A stretch of 64,000 nt of DNA, taken from Polydactylus sextarius. Its lineage: Eukaryota; Chordata; Actinopteri; Polynemidae. Below the pieces are notes generated by a model, which was not told the origin of the DNA, did no database searches, and worked only from the letters and a program-made list of their open reading frames with translations. The DNA lies in the NCBI GenBank assembly GCA_016801845.1, contig CM028906.1:9162001-9226000 (forward strand). The letters run 5' to 3'. Of the stretch, positions 1 through 11,000 are shown in pieces (position 1 is the first letter of the stretch; the number at the start of each line of letters is the position of its first letter). The position numbers and the translations under genes were made by a program.

Positions 1-1234
1 TCAGAGATACATTTTCAAAGCTTGACAGGATGTTAAATGTCTCTCTCTTCCATGTTGATGTCAATTAAAAATTGATCAAATCAGACCTAAATCTTTTATT
101 TTACTGCTTTTGCTGAATAACACTGGAGTGTAGCTCATTTGTTTTAGAAAGTGAATTTTCAATGAGCTATTGTCAGTGTAGAATTTTCTTTCAATTGCCA
201 ATCAGGTAATGTTACATAATATTTGATAGAAACACTGTCAGACTTTCTGGGCAATATATTTGATCATTTTGTTTTTTCAAATCAAAAATTAAATCCTAAT
301 ATTGTAGTTCAGTTAAACCACAGTCACTCACATTACAAGAACGGGCTCATTTCACATATTTCAGCTCTTTTTGTTGAGGTTAAATATCCATGAGCCCATT
401 TCGAGCCCATGAAAATATCAAAAAGCCTCTTATAACGTCCAAATTGTGCTTCATTATCATCAATGTTCACATTTTGTTCAGGATCAAACACAATCCGGTG
501 AGTTGTCTCCATATCCATGACAACAGTGCAATTGATAACTTCTGCTACCTGATTCAACATGGATTTCTATCATGCACTTTTTTACCAAAATATAAACCAA
601 TGCCGGCTATAGAAACAGGGCTCACATGTTGCCTGGAGTCAACTCATGGATACCATGGCAACGCACACGTTTGTGGTTATCATTCAAAGCCTTGTGACGT
701 CTTTGGTGGTGAGAGACAACGAGAAAGACAAACAAAAGAATCACAGTATCCATTAAAACTTTGCTTTTTGCTCTTCACACTGTCAGCACATTTTTGTGCG
801 ACTACAAACGTCACTGTTGGTTTGTTAGTCCGCTGCGTGTCCACACCAAATCAACTCCTCACTAAGTATGAAATGGTCAGCTGTAACGTTTGGTATAGAC
901 ATTACTGAGATGGTGTGTAGAGTTTCTAGTAAAACAAACACTGGCTACACTGTCAGACAGTGAGAACAGTCTTAGTTTTCCAGTAACAGTCTTGTACTGT
1001 TTGTATTGGACGCTGTTTGAGAGATAATGGTCAGATACGTTTTCATCATTCAAATCACTTGCTCTTAGAAGGCAAATTCTGAAACAAACCCTTGAATAGT
1101 ATGATATTATTTGCAAATAGACCCACATCTAATTCCAAATTTGTTAATAATGACTTGTTCTATAGCTACATAACCCAAATTCTTCTCAAGGATCTCTTTG
1201 TGTTTGGCTCCACTCACTGGCCTGTCTGTCCGGT
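1..1234. other. efl1 upstream intron, no supported feature
   Basis: AT-rich single-copy-looking DNA. A 172-codon open frame lies at 390-908, but it has no recognisable domain and is read as chance. Its lack of family similarity and its position inside an efl1 intron argue against a gene. Confidence 0.6.
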
Positions 1235-1545
1235 CCTGCTTCACTATGCTTCATCGGAGCGACGTTAACTGTGATGACGCCTGCCTTGTTTTCGCTTCGG
1301 GCCTGGAGTTCAGGCCACAGAGCTGAGCTTTTGTCTCATCACTTCAGACACTTTTCTCCTGACTGCTGTCACACTGTTTTCAGAACTGCTGGGCAAACAC
1401 CAGGTGGCCTTTAATATGACTTTTACTCTGTGACTTGTAACTAATCACTCTACCATACAGCTTGATTGATGAGAGCCACAGAGAGGGATGTTCTCCTTGC
1501 AGGTTCTCCAGTTCCTGCAGTGAAACCCTAATGCCACTGGAGTAT
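1235..1545 (-). mobile_element. decayed Tc1-like transposase relic, antisense
   Basis: Pieces such as CAGGCCACAGAGCTGAGCTT, CACTCTACCATACAGC(TTGATTG) and GCAGGTTCTCCAGTTCC keep the order of the reverse strand of a widespread vertebrate Tc1-like transposase ('AGGCCACAGAGCTGG ... CTCTACCATA(A/C)AGGCCTGATTGG ... GAAGGTTCTCC', from memory). The reading frame is destroyed and no terminal inverted repeats are visible. The family assignment rests on recall. Confidence 0.5.
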
Positions 1546-4191
1546 TTATTGACTTCTTGATCACCTCAGTGGTAACAGTGCATCTTGTATTTGTATTTGA
1601 GTTATTTGCAAAGCACCAAGGCTGTATTGTCCAGCATATTATTTCTTATATTTATTTCAGAGTAACTGAGGTGTACTTACAGTTGCAGGATGTTGCACCC
1701 AAAAATCACCACAAATTTATTTTTCACATAGCATGAAGGATAGGGCACGTACATGAATTTTTTTTTAACTTAATTAAGAAAAGCACCCAAATGTTGTAAT
1801 CAACATTTCAGGTTCATGCACAGTTGTTGAGACCTAGGTTATATCCAAAAGACCATTGCATGCTGGGAACAGCAACATTACGGGTGTTTCTATATGTAAA
1901 TGGGTCTGTATGTGCATAAGCAGTCTTATATACAATTGTGAGATTTCTCATTAGTATCAGTATGTGAGGTGATGCTTTTGTCATACTTGTATGTTTTTAT
2001 ACTACAGCTCTCAGTGGCTTGTCTGCTCTGCCACATATATCTCAAAGCTTTTGTATTGCTGAATATGATGTGGATTTTCTGTGCACTGGTTCCTTTTGCC
2101 ATCACAATGCTCCAGGAAAGATGAGCTTTAGCAGAGCTAAGGTTTTCACCCCATCTGAAGGCAGCCTCTTGTGGTGAGAGCAGCCTATAAAAGTGTGCAG
2201 TCACTCATGGTTTCTGACTGGTCCATGTGTTGATGGTTTTCATACTGGTGACATTCTCAGTACATGTCCCTGTATATATTGTATAGGTGACCACACTCTT
2301 CAGCATTAGACTTCCTCGTTTCCTCTGCTACGGATCTTTTCAGCAGTGGTATGTTGAGTTAGAATTTGAGCAGCACAGTTTTAAGGTCTCAAGTTTCCAG
2401 TAAAAATGTTAAGATGGTACTTTATTTACATGTATATACATGTATATTTATGTATATGTATATACACACACACACACACACACACATAACTCACACACCC
2501 TGATAACACTTTTTTTTCTGTACACTTAGTCTTTAATGTCTGCAAATAGTTTGCCTCTGAGAAAAAGAAAACCTAAAAAGTAATTTTATCAGGCTGAAGT
2601 CAAGTGCCTTTAAGAGAGTCGGCCTAAAAAATACTTAAAGGTCCAGAAGAGAGAAGCAGGCAGGAGAAAAATAAGAAATAAGAAGGAATAAGAGAAGCTG
2701 AGAAGCAGGTGTAGGCAGAACAGGGTCAAACACATCTCTACCAGTGTCTGATGTTTGGTTATGACTGCTCACACATTTAGAGAAAGTCAGAGACTCGGAC
2801 TAAACTCTGCTGATGATGTCTACATCATCACTGCTGTTACATTTAATTTTGGAGTTGATGGTAAACCTAAATGTTATAAATGAGGAGGGATTGAGGGAGT
2901 CATTATGCTAGTCTAGTTTTAAGAGAGCATGAGTAATTTTGAGTTATTTTATAGGACTTAAGAACTACTTTGAGTTTTTATTTATTTTGTGTTAAGAGAC
3001 GTCCACATTATGAGGAATGCAATCATAGTCAGTTAATCATATTAAAAACAATAAACTATTCCAGTTTGCTGTACCCTGGGGTTCATTTTGAAACAGCCAA
3101 TTAAAATGAAGCCTCGGGTCACTTGCTTTCAAAAAATGTGTAGAGCTACCTACGTACTCATTTGAGCAGCACTTCAGCTGGTGGGAGTGTATGAGAAGTA
3201 TACATATTCACATAAAGTTTAAATAAATGCAGTTTAGAAGTTGGTTGAAAAATGATTATATGGTTATAAATTTTAACTTAAATATTTGTGGCCCAGCTGG
3301 CACCCAACTTGAGTTATAAATGCGTTCCTGGCATCAGACTCGTGTAGAAAAAGCCTCCACTAATTAGCTAATTGAGCTAAATTTAGCTGCATGAGGTAAT
3401 CGAAACATCTGCTTCTGATGAATTTGTATTGTTTGAGAATCTTTTAGAAAGGTTCTAAAGTATCCACTGGATGGTCATGTATAAAAGAAATCTGCAACAA
3501 AAAAGTAAAAAGAAAAAAGGAACTGATTTCTTATTGTATTGTATTGTGGCTATATGTGTATTGTGGTGGCTTCCAAACTGTCACAGAGCTGAAAAAGTGA
3601 ACAAATTACTTGACTTAGAAAAAAAAAGATCATTGTATTGATCAGTTTGTTTGTATTAGTTATGGACAAGAGAAGAGGTCAGCACAGCAGGAAAAGCAAT
3701 AATTTAAATTTAAAGACATTTACAAATGTAGAATTTAAAATATATAAAAATCTATTAAACAAAAGAATCTGAATCTATATACAACTGAACCAGTGATAAT
3801 AATAAGAGAAGATGTACTTACCACTTAATTCTACCATTTACCATTTGTATTGGTCTAATACAATGGCAGCAAATATCATAATATGATATAACCTTTAAAC
3901 AAGTGAATTAAAAGAAAATTAATTTTCAATTTTATCCCCAAACTTCTTATTTATAACAAAGAGCATATTGGTTATATTTGATTCTATCTCACATCCAATA
4001 TATAATGTAATAATCAAATCAGTGGAAGTAATAAAATCTACACCAGACACTTGTTGTGATATGATGCAATGCAATACGCAAAACTCCACGCTACATGAGA
4101 GAGTGTATTATTTAAAATATAGATGTTAGTCAAGTTTTTCTTGCGTTGACTTAGCAACATTTCATATTTAGCAGTTTTGAATATGATATGT
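1546..4191. other. efl1 intron, AT-rich; contains an AC/TA microsatellite at 2430-2487
   Basis: No coding similarity. At 2430-2463 there is a TA-rich ATGTATATACATGTA-type stretch leading into about eleven AC units (2464-2486). A short TATTG repeat lies at 3534-3548. The rest is unremarkable. Confidence 0.6.
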
Positions 4192-4344
4192 TATAATATA
4201 ATATAATATAATATAATATAATATAATATAATATAATATAATATAATATAATATAATATAATATAATATAATATAATATAATATAATATAATATAATATA
4301 ATATAATATAATATAATATAATATAATATAATATAATATAATAA
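4192..4344. repeat. ATATA pentanucleotide array, about 30 copies
   Basis: An almost perfect 5-bp repeat (ATATA/TAATA phase) runs for about 152 bp without interruption. On the minus strand it forces a meaningless I-I-L-Y-Y repeat peptide, which should not be read as a gene. The purity suggests recent expansion and probable length polymorphism. Confidence 0.97.
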
Positions 4345-5460
4345 TGCTGTCTAATACAACTGCAGCCTCCAGAATGGCTCTGGTGTTGAATCAACACCTC
4401 TGTGACACAGTGACAAGTCAGCTGGCCGATGGCAGTCTGAGCCCTATGTGACATCACTGGCGAGCAGCCTGACCTGCGGTGTGTTGTGCTGAGAATGAGG
4501 TCACTGCTGTTGAGCCACCGAGAAAGCACGAGACAGTGGCATCACAGTTCCCACACTCTGAGAGGATTATCTCTCTCTCTCTCTTGCTCTCTCAGTTAAA
4601 GATTACACTTTAGATTGCTGTAAAGTGTAAATCAGCAGTTAAAGACAAAAATACCATGTGTGGTTTAAGGGCTGGATTGATTAGTTTCATTATCTCGGAG
4701 TGAATGTTTCTCTTAAACTTACCTATTGCTTGCACACCTCCACCTCTACACCTGTATTTGCTTTGCATGGACTTTCATGGGATCTAATTGTGTTTTTCAG
4801 TTTCAAAATCATCACTGATTGAGTGACTAAAGGGAAAAGAAAACATCAGTGGCAGAGATGTTGTGCCACTTGGATTTCTGTTCTCTGTCCTATTTTGTGG
4901 ATTAGATAAGCGTGTATCTGTCTGTGACTTTGTGTCTGTGTCTGAACGTAAACCCATCTCAGACCTCAACACAAATAGAACGCAGACATGTTTTCAGGAA
5001 TGACCTAGTGAACCCTGGGTCATCCGAGAAGCTTCAGTGAGGTTTAGTAAAGCCTGTAACACAGACAGCGCGGGGGTTAGACAGACAGGCTAATCAGCTC
5101 ATGTGGGAGGCCAACATGGTAGTTTTTGTAGTGCAAATCTACAAGAAGTCACACTGTAGACCACTGAGTTTTTTAAATTAAGATGTAAATGTCAGAAATA
5201 GATAATATTGTATTTAAAAATGTCTTGGTAAATGTCCCCAAAACAGCTGGACACTGTAGATTTAAGGAAATGTAACATTAACGGGAGGAAACGGTACATT
5301 TTGAGGAGGAGTATTTTCAGCGGTGGATTAATCCAATTAATATGGTGCTCTACTGAGAGTTTTCATCGCCAGGAGGGTTGCTTGAAGGGTTTGTTTTGAT
5401 AAACTACAGTATGTGTGTTGATGGTAATGAACATGCAGCAGTGTGGCTCAAAGATGTGCG
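4345..5460. other. efl1 intron, short CT repeat at 4570-4584
   Basis: No exon or repeat-family similarity seen apart from a brief CT run and a CTCTC-rich block. Confidence 0.5.
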
Positions 5461-5682
5461 TTTTTTTTTTTTTTTTTTTTTTTTCCCAACAAAGGAGCTC
5501 TGCAGCACAGAGGAATAAGATAAACCAGTGTCAGTGCTTTTCAATTTCATTGAAAAGAAAAGATAAATTTTTTTTTAAAAAAAAAAAAAGCCAGACTCAT
5601 TGTTTAACTGCAGACTATCTTTGATTAATAGAAACATTATATGAAAGCATAAAATACCATTTAAAAAAAAAAAAAAAAAAAA
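5461..5682. repeat. cluster of homopolymer tracts
   Basis: T24 at 5461-5484, T9 directly followed by A13 at 5568-5589 (a self-complementary pair), and A20 at 5663-5682. Three long mononucleotide runs lie within 222 bp. They may be tails of decayed retroposed copies, but no element body is recognisable beside them. Confidence 0.85.
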
Positions 5683-7136
5683 CTTGGTTTGCAGAGAAGT
5701 GCTTCAGTCTGCAGCTTCACCCAGACAAACTTATGTGAAACACTTGACTACATTTGCTGAGATCTCTCTAGTCTGCCTGAAATTTAAATCTTAGAAGGAC
5801 AGCTTCTCTGGTCCTGCACTAAACTTAACAAATCCTGGGCAGATATTTCCAAGGGCTTTTCTGAAGTATATAACTGTTATTGTGCCAAACTCATATGCTG
5901 CATCTTTGCAGTGACAGCGCAGTGCTGTGATGTCCTTTGTTACAAAATGAAACCATCTTTTTTACAAGTCGGTGGCAGAATTAGACACAGTTTCTCTTCT
6001 CTGTCCAACCATTGATAGAATGTGGCGCTTCTGTCGTATTTGTCGAGAGCAGCGTAAAACATGTATATACATGTTTGCTTCTCTCAGTAAATGTGATATA
6101 CTGTAGAGATCCTGTTTCTAGGTAGTGCTGATTTTATGTTAGTTTTACTTTTCTACCCTTTGTGTCTTTGTGTTTACATTGCTGGTAACTTTAGAAAAAT
6201 ATTTCTTTCTCATTGTTGAATGCTCTAAATCTTAATGTATCAATCATTTAATGAATTCATCAAAGAGGGTAGTTAACAAATATAATCTATGTGTCTTTAA
6301 GCATGAAATCATTTATTTTCTTGCTTTGTGTAACCAACTGTCCAAACTACAACGTTCTTGCCACAGCTTCTAAAGTTGTTGTATTTCTGTTTGAGAACTG
6401 ACTTAATTGATTAACCGACTCACATTTCAACTCCACGTTTGTTCATGTTTAAAAGACACTTAGCTAACAGCTAATGTAACAGTGTGGGCACTGAATATGA
6501 ATGGACTGAGCAGCGCAGTACAAGTGCACACCTCTACAGTGTAATAGTGTTCACATTAATATTTACAACATCTGACTTGGATTATATCCAACCTTGCTCT
6601 GTGTTGTGAATAAGCTGTGACTCCTCCAGGAGAGATTTAAAGCGCAGACACGGCAAGGACATGAATCAGCTGAGGCATGATATATTCTGTTTGGGTCTGT
6701 ATTGATTTCAGCTCTTCACTGTCTTGTCTGTCTTTTATTTATGATAAAAGACAGAGAAGTTCTCTCTTGTATTTCAATGGTATCTTATTACCTGTGTAAA
6801 TGAGGTTTTGCGTCGACCCTTCTCAGTCTTTCTGTCACGAGAAGAGCTCCGTAAATAACTGACAAGATTCAGAGAATAATGAAAGTAGAGACAAACCTTT
6901 GGCCTGGAAACATTCAAGTTCATGTTTAGTGTTGATGTTTAGGTTTAGTATTTATCTTTGCTGCAGCACATGATTCATTTTCATTGTCTGTTAAGTATTT
7001 CCTTGATCAGTAAATCACTTCATTTGTGCATAAAATTATGACACATTCCCATTATTAAAACCCAAAGATGCTCAATAGTCAGTAACCTCAATGCTAAATG
7101 CTTAATTGTTTGTGTACTGATTGTTTTAACTCTGCA
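5683..7136. other. efl1 intron, no supported feature
   Basis: AT-rich with no coding similarity, tandem repeat or inverted repeat that I can see. Confidence 0.5.
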
Positions 7137-7138
7137 TA

Positions 7139-7799
7139 GGGAGCCTAAGTCAGGCCCATCTACTTCCAGTCCATGGGACCTATGCTCTTAAGAGTCTATA
7201 GAGAGTAAAAATTATTTTCTGGTCCCGTTTGAAATGTGCCATGTTTTTCGCATATGATGTTTGTGATTTTTAAAGATAATTTTTGACATTGAGATAGCAT
7301 TGTTTAGTGACAGGCAGCAAACATTATTTTAGGTTTTGTGTGAGACCACGTAGCGGAGTTCAACACTCGTCTTGCAAAATTTACGCCACGATCAAACTCT
7401 TGACAGCTAACGTTAGATTAACAGCTAGCTACGCAACCTAGGAAAATATATCATCTGGTAAGTTTTATCCACCTACTCCTCGTTCTCTCTTCAGATGGGA
7501 GAGGGGGAAAAAAATTCTGTGAAAAGTTTGCGAGGAGAAATGACGTCACCTATGTGACTATTTGGTTTGTAGTCAAACCAGTTACGTATTTTCAGAAGCA
7601 TATAAATCAATAATTACATGACAAACATAGCCTTGACTTACACTAATAGTTATCATTTAAATTAAGATACAACATTTGTGTGATTCAGGGTAGAAGTCAA
7701 AGTAGATCAGAAAATATTTTTTTATCTCTCCATTGACTATCATTCCTTTTTTTTTTCAAACCAATGGGGACAACTGGACAGGGCATGACTTAGGCTCCC
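7139..7799. mobile_element. 661-bp non-autonomous DNA transposon (MITE-like) with TA target duplication
   Basis: The left end GGGAGCCTAAGTCAGGCCC (7139-7157) and the inverted right end GGGCATGACTTAGGCTCCC (7781-7799) match at 18 of 19 positions. TA flanks both sides (7137-7138, 7800-7801), as expected of TA-inserting elements. No transposase is encoded inside. It contains TAACGTTAGATTAACAGCTAGC-type sequence common in fish MITEs. It ends only 133 bp before an efl1 exon. Confidence 0.85.
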
Positions 7800-7932
7800 T
7801 ATTAATTGCTTATTATTAATCACCATATTAGCATTGTTTTCACATGAGCATGCTAATATTAGTACCAGTGGCTCACTGGGCTGTTGACTGTATTCTTGTT
7901 TTCATTTAAAATATCTTTTGCTAAAATCCTAG

Positions 7933-8062
7933 GTTTGCTAAAATCGAAATCAGCGCATCCAAGCCCATCATTCCATTCAGAGAAACAGTGGTGCGTCCTC
8001 CAAAAGTGGACATGGTGAATGAGGATCTGGGCAAGCAGCAGAAAGTAGCCATCATTCACCAG
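7933..8062 (+). CDS. efl1: efl1 coding exon (first in window)
   Basis: 130 nt, acceptor ATCCTAG and donor GTGAGA. The first G completes an arginine or similar codon from an upstream exon outside the window; then 43 codons read FAKIEISASKPIIPFRETVV, followed by PPKVDMVNEDLGKQQKVAIIHQ. The segment matches EFL1 just after the 'GEVHLQRCLDDL' region, which I do not find in 1-7900. The upstream intron is therefore at least 7.9 kb. The exon ends in phase 0. Confidence 0.94.
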
Positions 8063-11000
8063 GTGAGACCACACGAAGATACTGAACTACAGTCCACATC
8101 AACATACAATTAGATCTGAACAATCATCTCTTTATACATATGAAGGTTGTGTACATGTCTGTGTTGCTAGGTGAAAGAGGACACCTCGCAGGGTCGTTCA
8201 TCAGACAACCTCCATGTGGACCCCAGCGGTCTGGTCACCCTCACCACTCCAAACAGACTGGCTACCGTCAGTGTGAGAGCAATCCCTCTGCCTCAGGGTA
8301 AGACCTGGACGCACACTCTTTACACTTTAAAGACTTTACTACACTTTAACACACTAGGTTTTCAGTTGTGTCTAAAGTAACATAGCTATTATAGCTCTGA
8401 TTGAACACACTGTCATAGAGATGACTCACGATGATATGTGATCAATCCTACCAGTTAGATTAATGGTGAAGCCTTTTTCTAATGAGTTGCACGTTGTTAA
8501 ATTTGGGAGAAAGATGGAAAAACAATGAATTTCTCTAAAGATGTTAAAAGTCTTTCTGTCCCACATGGACACATTGTGTTTAGTTAATATGCTCAGAGAA
8601 CAGATTAGTATAATTTTTTGTGTCAGGTATAAAATCCACATCAGCATAAAGATCACAATTGTATTTGTCTGTGCTTTTTTAGGAAACCAGTTAATGAGGA
8701 GTGGAATTAAACAGTCTTAACTAATTAAAGTGTCTCCTTTTCCTTTGCCTGTGGGATGGATCTCCACCCTGATGGCATACACCTTTGTGAATACCCCTGA
8801 GCCTGCTGGGTTTTATCCTAGTAAATAAAGAAGAAATATATTCGCTCTGGGACTGTGTGTTTGGAGAGAAAACCACCTCAATGTGCCCCGATAAAAGATC
8901 AGTCAAATAAAACCAGACATGATTTATGAAACCTGATTTCCTTACATGATGAAGCTGTGTGATCTGTTTTATACTGCAATTTCACTGTTGCCTGAATCCA
9001 AGGGATGTTTATCTTGTCAGAGGTGACCTGCCTGTTGGAGCGTAGCTCAGAGCTGATTCGGACTCTGGAGCAGGTCAACATGTCTCTGAGGGAGGGGAAG
9101 AATCTGGACGTCAGCCTCGGGACGCTGGAGGCCATCGTTGCACTCAAAGCCAAATTGGAAAGTCTGCTGCAGGGGAGGAAGTGGAGGAATGCTGTGGAGC
9201 GTATTTGGGCTTTTGGTCCTCGCAGGTCTGACACTGAGTTCACTGCAACATTCTACATAAAAAAAACTATATAACAGGACTTGAGAGTACTATGACTTGT
9301 TCCTGAAAGAGGTCTGGCTTTTATTTACCAAGAAAACAAATAAAGTAGGACTGGTTTAAGTTTGCAGTTTGACTTTTTCCTGTCTTGATAAACTCATATT
9401 AAAGGATATGTTCACATGTTTCACCGTTTCATTTTTCTCATTATTGTGCTATAATCATACATCCCCCTTCATAAATACTTTGAACATATAATTTCATACT
9501 GTTGAAGCCAACATGTTTAAATAAGAAACTACTGTCACATTTGTTAGGATCTTAGTAACTCAGTAAGATGATAATATATTATTGTTGCATTCATGATTTG
9601 CTCCACTCTGTGCTGGGAGTGGCCAGGAAATATCATTTAATGTAGTTTGTATTTATTTATTTATTTGTTTTAATGTAGAACTAGCATCAGCTCAATGTTG
9701 GCAATTTAAATGGTACACTTTTTAAAAAGTCAAAACCTTGAAGGAAGTTTAATGTTCACTTTCTATTGAAATTGAATTAGACTGTTGTATGACCAAGTGT
9801 TTCTACCACTGCATTTCTCTCACTGACATTAAGCTAAATGACAGAAACACTCTCTCAAATAATGCCAGGACTGTTGGACCAGACTGCATCAGTTTTTGCT
9901 CCATGTTCCTAATAAACTGTCAAGTGAGTCAATATAGTCTTAAGAAAGTCCTTCAGGATGATTCTGCACTGCATCCCTGGGATCTAAATGGAGACAGGGG
10001 ATTGATTCGTAGAACCTTGTACACTGTTATTGATGATGTTGGTGATCTTGTTTTCAGGTATGGTCCCAACATTCTGCTGAACAGTGTTGAAGGATACCAG
10101 CGGCCGTCGGTGTGGCAGTGTCTCACCAGGGGAGACAAAGGCAGCGAGACTGGAGGTCAGGCCACGGTTCTACGAGACTTTGACAACAGCATCGTCAGTG
10201 GCTTCCAGCTAGCTACTCTGTCAGGACCCATGTGTGAGGAGCCTCTAATGGGAGTTTGCTTCTCCATCGAGAAGTGGGACGTCCAGTCGTTAGCCCCGTC
10301 TCAGAATCAGGACTCGGTGGAGGACAACTCAGTATCCCAAGAGGCTTTACCAGAAGGCAAAGAGGAAGTAAACAGCGAGACTGAGGGTACAGCGGGACCG
10401 AGTCAGGCCAGACGCAGACCAGAGGCTGCCAGTGTGGACTGCTACGGGCCTGTCTCCGGCCAGCTGATTGCTGCCATGAAAGAGGCCTGCCGTAACGCTT
10501 TCCAGGCTCAGCCCCAGAGACTCATGGCCGCCATGTATACCTGTGAGATCATGGCCACCGCCGAGGTGCTGGGTAAGAGCATCGTCAAATCTCTGCTACA
10601 TAAATAAAAGCAGTTAGTCTCTCTCTGGTTAGCCTTTAAACAAACCAGAGTAACCTCCACTCTAGATCCACATGTTCCTAAAAATATCACTATCATTATT
10701 CAGCCATCATTAGTCATCCGTAATTGTGCCCCCTTCCCCCCAAACTCCCTCGCTTTGAGTTATGGAGCAACATGAAGTGGTCACAGTTTTGTAATTTCAT
10801 TATGAAAACTACAGAGCTTTGTATTAACTAATGCTCCACAACACAACCTAAATTGTTGTCCTCTGGAAGCTATTAAGATGAAAATGAGGCTTAAAATGCC
10901 ATGTAAACGTGTTGGTAAACAATATCTCCAGGCTTGTTAGTAGCCACGGCAGCTCGTTACACAAAGAACTGCTTTGTCAGCTGAATCAGAGCGAGCCCAT

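Noticed and set aside
390..908. 172-codon + strand open frame
   Set aside because: No family similarity, irregular composition, inside an efl1 intron; expected by chance in a window this long.
4191..4529. 112-codon minus-strand frame rich in IILYY
   Set aside because: Pure translation of the ATATA array plus unrelated flank.
1..7932. An upstream efl1 exon inside the window
   Set aside because: The segment that should precede FAKIEIS (family GEVHLQRCLDDL) was not found in any frame of 1-7900.
9789..10057. N-terminal extension of the efl1 exon at 10058
   Set aside because: The sequence before 10058 has no EFL1 similarity, and a good acceptor plus the FGPR/YGPN join identify it as intron.
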